From an uncultured Roseburia sp. (GTDB lineage: Bacteria > Bacillota > Clostridia > Lachnospirales > Lachnospiraceae): DNA of 10,811 nucleotides. Positions 5,970-10,811 of the stretch are shown here, in pieces; position 1 is the first letter of the stretch, and each line of letters starts with the position of its first letter. The notes beneath the pieces are model-generated. The model did no database searches. It was not told the origin of the DNA and worked only from the letters and a program-made list of their open reading frames with translations. A program made the position numbers and the translations under genes. The stretch is from contig CAJTYI010000033.1 in assembly GCA_910584215.1 (NCBI GenBank), forward strand, positions 18,195-29,005, given 5' to 3'.

Positions 5970-8135
5970 TTAATTATTATCCCTCCCCGTTGTGTTCCCT
6001 GGCATCATGTCCCGCATACCTTCCTGGGCTGTATTGCCCTGCACGGCGCCCTCCATTCCCTCCTGGAGTGTGATATCCGGCATCACATGCCTTTCGACAT
6101 CCGGGTCATCATAGACAAGATCGTTTGTACCCTCGCGCAAAATAATCCCTCTCGAGCCGGTGATCTTCACCGTCACACTGTCACCGTCCCTGACATCCTC
6201 TAAGCTCACAGCCACTAGCGACGCATTATAATATTTCGTGGGAATCTTCTCTCCGTTCACAAATACCTTGGTATTCTTGGTAAAATTCTTTCCCGCCACA
6301 AACAACAGTCCTCTGTCAAGGTCTCTGCGGAGCGACTGAACCGAAATATCCTCCACATCCATCATCAGCTCCGTAGCCGGGTACGGGTCTCGGCCGCCGT
6401 AAGCGTGGCGTTTGCCGTACAGGAGATCATACTGAAGCATTTCAAGGCCCTTTAGATAATCCTCATACTCCGCACCAACCTGATGATAGCTTAATATGGT
6501 TCCCTCATGAATGCCCGCCTGGCCGGTGATATGCGCAAGGAGCTGGTACGCGGACAGATCCGCCTCCTCTCTGGCAAGCCCCATGTTATTCCAGGTAATA
6601 TATTTTGTCTTAAAAATGTCACCGGATTTCATATCCTCATTTGTGAGGCCCATCGTGGGCAGATGATCGCCGAAAAATACGATGATCGTGTCCTCCTTCA
6701 GCTCGTTTACCGCTGTAATCAGATCACCGATAAAATCGTCAACCTCATGCATCATATTCACATAGTATTCCCACTGGTTATTCTGACTTTCGGTTGGCGC
6801 ACCGGATACCCGAATGGCAGGATTTTGCAAAATTTTCTCCTCCGGGTAGTCACCATGCCCCTCCACCGTGATCGTATAGACAAAGTCAGGCTGGTTTTCG
6901 GTCGCAGTCATCGACTTTATCGTTTCTTTTACCAGCACATCATCGGTCGGCCATCCGCCGTTCGGCGTATATTCGGTGATATTCATCAGCTCCTTGCTGG
7001 TAAAGCTGTCAAATCCCATCATGGAAAACGCATTATTTCTGCTGTAGAATGTTGCGGTATTGTTGTGCACCACATGTGTGCCATATCCGATGGCTGACAA
7101 ATCCGATGCCACGCTCTCGCAGTCCGTCTGCTTTAAAATGGTCTTATAAGGGTATTCACCCGTGCCAAAAAACTGCATACTCATACCGGTCAGCACCTCA
7201 AATTCGGTGTTCGCCGTGCCCGCGCCAACAACGGGCACAGTCAGATACCCGGTAGAATATGCCTGCTCGAGCGCATGAAAATTGGGAATCGGGTCTTCCG
7301 ACATCTCAAGGAAATTTACCTCATAAGGATCGCAGAACGATTCGAGCAGCACACAGATGATATTAGGCGCATCCTCCGCTGTCACAGCGGTCTGTTTCTT
7401 CTCTACGGCCACCTGCGCCCCGATCTGTGCCACCGCCTCCTGTGAGTAGTCCTCCGGCTTTGCCATACCCCTTCCCACGACACTTGTGGAAAATCCGTAC
7501 ACGAAACCGTAATCGGAATATCCCTCGGCAATATTGGAAAAATAGGACGCGAGCATATTGGTGTTCTGCGCCGCGTAGGTAGTGATCGGCAGACCGATCA
7601 AAAACAGCGCCGCCACTGACAGCGAAGTCAGCACACTATGGCGCGGCCCCTGATACTTCGGCCCTTTCACAAAAAATATACCCAAAAAGATGCAAAAAGC
7701 GACAACCACAGACACAATCACCATCGCTTCCTGCGCGGTGAAATAGTTGGTATTCTGCATGGCAAATAAATCCGAAATACATTTGAGATCCGTATAACTA
7801 AACGGCGTCACGCGATTGGACAGTATCAGCCCGTTGATTACGCCCAGAAACAGCCAAAGACCGCTGATGAGCACTCGCAGCTGCGCACGGCAGCGAAACA
7901 GATAGACCACCGAGAGCGTAGCAAAAATAATCAGCGCATTGTAAAAATAAGCAAACGTATGATGGCCGATAAACGTAAGCGCGCTGATAAAGCTGCGTCT
8001 GGAAATAAGCTCGATCACAAAAATCAACAGACATCCTATGAAAAAATGAAACGCCAACGAGTAGCGGTTAAAAAAAGCCGCCGCTTTCGCACATTTCTTA
8101 GCATCTGGTCGTTTTAAAGTAAGATGATATTTCAT
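5970..8135 (-). CDS. LtaS-like membrane sulfatase-fold enzyme (glycerol/phospho-glycopolymer polymerase family)
   Basis: A 721-residue membrane enzyme. Five hydrophobic helices (about 27-48, 57-80, 86-106, 133-157, 168-188) precede an extracellular alkaline-phosphatase/sulfatase-fold domain (about 255-550), the layout of lipoteichoic acid synthases. Catalytic residues by motif: E265 in LLESF, nucleophile T307 in GAGTANTEFE, H427 in EGHGDYP, and D490-H491 in FFGDHLP. LtaS enzymes polymerise glycerol-phosphate from phosphatidylglycerol; relatives transfer phosphoglycerol or phosphoethanolamine to other glycans, so the exact product is open. The protein is longer than classical LtaS (about 640). 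After the catalytic core residues about 595-660 look like an IPT/TIG-type beta-sandwich (GLLFVAGKNFTKNTKVFVNG), then a Met/Gly-rich tail with two QEGM...GNT units (691-702 and 704-715). It is the first gene of a two-gene operon, with AAGGA only 2 bases, and a G5 run 10 bases, before the ATG. Confidence 0.88.
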   Translation of the reverse strand: MKYHLTLKRPDAKKCAKAAAFFNRYSLAFHFFIGCLLIFVIELISRRSFISALTFIGHHTFAYFYNALIIFATLSVVYLFRCRAQLRVLISGLWLFLGVINGLILSNRVTPFSYTDLKCISDLFAMQNTNYFTAQEAMVIVSVVVAFCIFLGIFFVKGPKYQGPRHSVLTSLSVAALFLIGLPITTYAAQNTNMLASYFSNIAEGYSDYGFVYGFSTSVVGRGMAKPEDYSQEAVAQIGAQVAVEKKQTAVTAEDAPNIICVLLESFCDPYEVNFLEMSEDPIPNFHALEQAYSTGYLTVPVVGAGTANTEFEVLTGMSMQFFGTGEYPYKTILKQTDCESVASDLSAIGYGTHVVHNNTATFYSRNNAFSMMGFDSFTSKELMNITEYTPNGGWPTDDVLVKETIKSMTATENQPDFVYTITVEGHGDYPEEKILQNPAIRVSGAPTESQNNQWEYYVNMMHEVDDFIGDLITAVNELKEDTIIVFFGDHLPTMGLTNEDMKSGDIFKTKYITWNNMGLAREEADLSAYQLLAHITGQAGIHEGTILSYHQVGAEYEDYLKGLEMLQYDLLYGKRHAYGGRDPYPATELMMDVEDISVQSLRRDLDRGLLFVAGKNFTKNTKVFVNGEKIPTKYYNASLVAVSLEDVRDGDSVTVKITGSRGIILREGTNDLVYDDPDVERHVMPDITLQEGMEGAVQGNTAQEGMRDMMPGNTTGRDNN

Positions 8136-8261
8136 GTTCCTTCATCCCCCATTTCTAACACAAATCGCACCATGACAGCCATTTTTGCTTTCCATTATAT
8201 GAAACAGCTTTTTTGTTGATGACTGTCCGCGTTACAATTCTAAACAATTTTACATGATGCC

Positions 8262-8289
8262 ATTATACCGCTGTCCAATTCAAAATCAA
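8262..8289 (-). promoter_or_regulatory. Promoter of the LtaS-like operon
   Basis: Minus strand: -35 TTGATT (complement of 8284-8289), 16-base spacer, perfect -10 TATAAT (complement of 8262-8267). The leader would be about 120 bases. A second TATAAT lies closer to the gene (complement of 8194-8199) but lacks a convincing -35 box. Confidence 0.55.
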
Positions 8290-8293
8290 TTGG
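8275..8293. repeat. Inverted repeat over the -35 box of the LtaS-like promoter
   Basis: CCAATT at 8275-8280 and AATTGG at 8288-8293 form a perfect 6+6 inverted repeat with a 7-base centre. It spans the -35 box at 8284-8289 and part of the spacer, a position typical of a repressor operator. AT-rich palindromes of this size also occur by chance. Confidence 0.4.
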
Positions 8294-8477
8294 AAAGATG
8301 AATAAAAAAATGCGGGCAGAACATACATTTTGGGGAATTATGAATAAACGACACACTAAAATAGCCAAAAATAATGTCATAACTGGCAAAATCTTCCAAA
8401 AAAGTGCCAAGGAGCATTTTTATTTCGCAGGAAAGCCAAATAATTTTGTGTTTCACAGCAACAAATTTTTTTCTGAT
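8294..8477. other. AT-rich stretch without a convincing gene
   Basis: This is the core of the 414-base gap between the LtaS-like gene and the CoA-transferase gene. It is AT-rich and open in one frame on each strand, but neither frame has a well-placed ribosome site, recognisable motifs or a codon pattern like the neighbours. The plus-strand frame (ATG at 8298) would read through the CoA-transferase terminator and the minus-strand one would begin inside it. I found no clear RNA structure here. Confidence 0.6.
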
Positions 8478-8519
8478 AAAATAAAAACAGAGCGAGCCTC
8501 CTCCAATGGAATCGGCCGC
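8476..8519 (-). terminator. Rho-independent terminator of the CoA-transferase gene
   Basis: Minus strand stem: GCG with CGC, a bulged T, GCC with GGC, a tandem G-A mismatch, then TTCC with GGAG closing an ATT loop (complement of 8492-8519). Four bases later follow TTTTT, A and TTTT (complement of 8478-8487). It begins about 30 bases after the stop at 8550. Confidence 0.75.
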
Positions 8520-8549
8520 CCTGTCACTTTGCAAAAATAAAGTTTAGAT

Positions 8550-9893
8550 TTATTTTTTATTGCTGCGTCTCCAGATATGCATTTTTTCCGCCTCTTTGAT
8601 AAGCTCATCCCGAAAATCAGGATGCGCGACAGAGATAATCGCCTCCGTCTTTTGCCATGTCGCCAGTCCTTTTAAGTTCACCTTGCCGTACTCGGTCACC
8701 AGATAATGAATATTCGCACGGGTGTCGGTGACGATCGAACCTGGATTGAGGGTGGGCAGTATACGCGATTTTAACTCGCCATCCCTGTTCTTGAAAGTGG
8801 AGGAACAGCAGATAAAACTCTTCCCGCCCTTAGACAGATACGCCCCAAGCACGAAATCCAGCTGGCCGCCGGCGCCGCTGATATGCTTAATTCCGGCGGA
8901 TTCCGCATTGACCTGGCCAAACAAATCAACATCCACCGCATTGTTGATGGAAATAAAATTATCTAAAGCAGAGATCGAGCGGATATCGTTGGTATACTCC
9001 ACCGGCGCACTCATAAGCTCCGGATTCTCATCCAAATAGTCGTACATCTTTTGTGTGCCGGCGCCGAACGCATATGCCTGGCGGTATCGGTCGATATTTT
9101 TCTTGGAACCGTTGATCTTTCCGGCTTTGGCGATATCCACAAAAGCATCCACATACATCTCCGTATGAACGCCCAGGTCCTTTAAATCCGACTCGGCAAT
9201 CATAGAGCCTACCGTATTAGGCATACCGCCGATGCCAAGCTGTAAGCAGGCGCCGTTTGGAATCTCCTCGACGATAAGCTTTGCCACAGCTTTATCGACC
9301 TCAGTCGCGGGACCGCCCGCACCAAGTTCACCGATGGGAGGATTGTCCCCCTCAACGATATAGGTGACGTCCGAGATATGTACGCCGCACTCCGTGCCGC
9401 CCAGACAGCGCGGCATATTCTGATTGACCTCTACGATAATTTTTCCTGAAGTCTCGCACACAGCCCCCAGATGAGAGGCGTTGGGACCAAAATTAAAAAA
9501 CCCGTGCGCGTCCATCGGCGCTACCTGAAACATCGCCACCTGATCCGGTGTCGTGGACTCACGGTAATAGCGCGGCAGCTCCGAATAGCGGATCGGCGCG
9601 TAATACGCGCATCCACGGTTCACCCATTTGCGCTCGATTCCGGACATATGCCAGGAATTCCATGTAAAATGTTCACCCGCGTCTTCGCGCTCAAAAACGG
9701 CAAGCGGTTTTAACAAAATACCTCCGCGCAGTTTTACGTCCGTCAGCTCATCGGTGCGCTCTGCAAGCGCCCGGTCAAGCGCGTCCGGTGTATTCGTACA
9801 CCAGCCGTAATCCACCCAGTCGCCGGACGAAATCAGAGAAACTGCTTTTTTGGCGGAAACAAGTTTTTCTTTGTATTCCTTTTGGAAATCCAT
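8550..9893 (-). CDS. but: Butyryl-CoA:acetate CoA-transferase
   Basis: A 447-residue cytoplasmic CoA-transferase that exchanges CoA between butyryl-CoA and acetate, releasing butyrate as the last step of fermentation in many gut clostridia. It belongs to the acetyl-CoA hydrolase / 4-hydroxybutyrate CoA-transferase family. The start MDFQKEYKEKLVSA, the stretches GDWVDYGWCTNT (24-35), WNSWHMSGIERK (78-89) and ELPRYYRE (105-112), and the end MHIWRRSNKK closely match butyrate-producer enzymes as I remember them. Functional motifs: GIGGMP (220-225), HTEMYVDAFVD (243-253) with E245 as probable catalytic glutamate forming the CoA thioester, and the CoA-binding GAGGQLD (340-346). AAGGAGGT lies 9 bases before the ATG. 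The gene appears monocistronic, with a terminator and no butyrate-pathway genes beside it. Close relatives acting on 4-hydroxybutyryl- or propionyl-CoA share these motifs, so substrate preference is inferred from resemblance. Confidence 0.9.
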   Translation of the reverse strand: MDFQKEYKEKLVSAKKAVSLISSGDWVDYGWCTNTPDALDRALAERTDELTDVKLRGGILLKPLAVFEREDAGEHFTWNSWHMSGIERKWVNRGCAYYAPIRYSELPRYYRESTTPDQVAMFQVAPMDAHGFFNFGPNASHLGAVCETSGKIIVEVNQNMPRCLGGTECGVHISDVTYIVEGDNPPIGELGAGGPATEVDKAVAKLIVEEIPNGACLQLGIGGMPNTVGSMIAESDLKDLGVHTEMYVDAFVDIAKAGKINGSKKNIDRYRQAYAFGAGTQKMYDYLDENPELMSAPVEYTNDIRSISALDNFISINNAVDVDLFGQVNAESAGIKHISGAGGQLDFVLGAYLSKGGKSFICCSSTFKNRDGELKSRILPTLNPGSIVTDTRANIHYLVTEYGKVNLKGLATWQKTEAIISVAHPDFRDELIKEAEKMHIWRRSNKK

Positions 9894-9926
9894 TCTAACA
9901 ATACCTCCTTATAATTGTATATAAAA

Positions 9927-10005
9927 TCATGTAACTCTTGCGCAGTCATGCAAATGTTGACTATGCAAATCATCTGCTGATTTTATAACCCCTTGTCATG
10001 TAACT
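9927..10005. repeat. Repeated short motifs upstream of the CoA-transferase gene
   Basis: Within the 113 bases between the signal peptidase and CoA-transferase genes, TCATGTAACT occurs at 9927-9936 and again at 9996-10005. Between them ATGCAAAT occurs at 9948-9955 and 9963-9970, 15 bases apart. An inverted repeat AAATCA / TGATTT spans 9967-9983 with a 5-base centre. No T run follows on the minus strand, so this is not a standard terminator for the signal peptidase gene. The clustering suggests a control region, but no known regulator is recognised. Confidence 0.5.
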
Positions 10006-10010
10006 GCTAA
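9982..10010 (-). promoter_or_regulatory. Candidate promoter of the CoA-transferase gene
   Basis: Minus strand: -35-like TTAGCA (complement of 10005-10010), 17-base spacer, -10 TATAAA (complement of 9982-9987). The -35 box matches only 4 of 6 and overlaps the end of the signal peptidase gene. The start site would fall near 9975, inside the AAATCA/TGATTT inverted repeat. It is the best pair I could find in the gap. Confidence 0.35.
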
Positions 10011-10591
10011 TCCGACAATTTACCGAAATGCGAAAACGGAAAATAGATCAGTACCGCTTCGCCGAGTATCTTGTCTTTGCTCACATATGTGTTTGACCAG
10101 TAACGCGCATCCCAGGAATCGTTGCGGTTATCTCCCAGCACAAGGTAGGAGTCATCCGGCACCTCAAACAGATAAGGCCCCGTCTCCTCTGTCCATACTT
10201 CCTTGAGATACCCCTCCGGCATCGCCTGTTCACTGTCGTCAATATAAATTTTTCCTTCCTCTATCTTGACCGTCTCTCCCGGCAGACCAATCACGCGCTT
10301 GACAAACAACTCCTCTTCATTGTCGGGGTAATGAAAAATAATCACATCTCCCCGCTCCGGGTCATTCCGCCAGTAAGCCAGACGGTTGCCCACCAGCCTG
10401 TCTCCCGGCATGATGGTATTCTCCATCGAGCCCGTCGGCACATCCGCGTTTATGATCAGATAATGTTTGACAAAAAAAGCTGCCAGAAATGCAAGTGTAA
10501 AGGATAAGACCCAGCTGAAGATTTCCTTTATCACAGACTCCGGTTTCCCCTTTTTTTCCTGGTCTTTCTCTTCCTGATTATACTCTCCCAT
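10007..10591 (-). CDS. lepB: Type I signal peptidase
   Basis: A 194-residue membrane-bound S26 signal peptidase that cleaves signal peptides from exported proteins on the outer face of the membrane. A charged cytoplasmic N-terminus (many K and E, 1-20) precedes one transmembrane helix (about 22-44). The catalytic serine S55 lies in PTGSMENTIMPGD (52-64), the general-base lysine K98 in FVKRVIGLPGE (96-106), and box E is GDNRNDSWDARYW (153-165). Length and single-anchor topology match short Gram-positive SipS-type enzymes. The reading frame extends upstream to a GTG and an ATG, but these overlap GGAGG (complement of 10597-10601), which sits 5 bases before the ATG at 10591; that ATG is therefore chosen. 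The CoA-transferase gene follows on the same strand after 113 bases, with no obvious terminator between, so some read-through is possible. Confidence 0.95.
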   Translation of the reverse strand: MGEYNQEEKDQEKKGKPESVIKEIFSWVLSFTLAFLAAFFVKHYLIINADVPTGSMENTIMPGDRLVGNRLAYWRNDPERGDVIIFHYPDNEEELFVKRVIGLPGETVKIEEGKIYIDDSEQAMPEGYLKEVWTEETGPYLFEVPDDSYLVLGDNRNDSWDARYWSNTYVSKDKILGEAVLIYFPFSHFGKLSD

Positions 10592-10811
10592 GCAATCCTC
10601 CATCACGTCTACTAATGCATCGGTTATTAGCCAAGTTATTTGGATGAATTCGTATGAATAGTGGATGCATATTTATTCTATCCAAAATATAGTAACTTTT
10701 TCTTTTCCTATGAGTGAAAGCGGCATCCATCGTCTCTTTGGTGTCACAGTCTCTGCTTTTTTCTTCAATATCACAAATCCCGAGGTACTTAGCACGTGCC
10801 TTTGGGGCATC
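10578..10811 (-). other. Open frame entering from the right edge, coding status uncertain
   Basis: One minus-strand frame is open from the right edge for 77 codons and ends with TAA at 10580-10578, overlapping the signal peptidase start by 14 bases. Its peptide is basic (for example AKYLGICDIEEKSRDC and AAFTHRKRKSYYILDR) and matches no family I know. A second minus-strand frame is open from the edge to 10673, and a plus-strand frame from about 10690 to the edge is open as well, so openness alone is weak evidence. Codon use (AGA, ATA, CTA) is unlike the neighbours. It could be the end of an upstream gene or a noncoding or repeat element. I see no secure promoter for the signal peptidase gene in it. 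Confidence 0.25.

Noticed and set aside
8286..8540. Small open frames of about 80 codons on both strands
   Set aside because: No ribosome site at a proper distance, AT-driven lysine/phenylalanine composition, and overlap with the CoA-transferase terminator and the LtaS-like promoter.
9967..9983. AAATCA/TGATTT hairpin as terminator of the signal peptidase gene
   Set aside because: The stem is AT-rich and on the minus strand is followed by GCATAG rather than a T run.
10592..10606. GTG or upstream ATG start for the signal peptidase
   Set aside because: Both overlap the GGAGG element that serves the ATG at 10591.

Overview
The window looks like chromosomal DNA of an anaerobic, butyrate-forming Firmicute, most likely a Lachnospiraceae-type clostridium. 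The strongest pointer is a 447-residue protein at 8550-9893 that closely matches my memory of butyryl-CoA:acetate CoA-transferases from gut butyrate producers. Strong AGGAGG-type ribosome binding sites, sigma-A-like promoters, an FNT-family formate channel, a YitT protein and an LtaS-like polymerase agree with this. Genes are compact and all but one lie on the minus strand. I see no tRNA, rRNA, insertion sequence, CRISPR array or phage gene.

Left part (1-3242, all minus, so read right to left). A PfkB-type sugar kinase, probably 2-keto-3-deoxygluconate kinase, has its own promoter, a tandem direct repeat just upstream of that promoter, and a strong terminator. Next comes an FNT formate/nitrite channel with a clear promoter and a hairpin leader, then a YitT-family membrane protein. 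Overlapping the YitT stop by four bases (ATGA) is the start of a further, AT-rich gene that leaves the window at position 1 and is not identified.

Middle (3485-8293). The only plus-strand gene is a GT2 glycosyltransferase with its own near-consensus promoter. It converges on a two-gene minus-strand operon: an LtaS-like alkaline-phosphatase-superfamily membrane enzyme with an unusual C-terminal extension, followed 3 bases later by a fusion of a Nudix hydrolase and an inositol-monophosphatase-family phosphatase. These three genes suggest envelope glycopolymer or glycolipid metabolism, but the substrates are not readable from the sequence.

Right part (8294-10811). After a 180-base AT-rich stretch without a convincing gene lie the CoA-transferase, with a good Rho-independent terminator, and upstream of it a type I signal peptidase. 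The last 220 bases before the right edge hold an open frame of uncertain status.

Physiologically, the CoA-transferase would release butyrate while recycling acetate, the FNT channel would move formate, and the KDG kinase would feed uronate-derived sugar acid into glycolysis. That fits a fibre- or pectin-fermenting gut anaerobe. No complete novel system is evident. The items most worth a second look are the Nudix-phosphatase fusion coupled to the LtaS-like gene, the unlisted gene at the left edge, and the repeat and hairpin signals in front of the sugar kinase and the channel.
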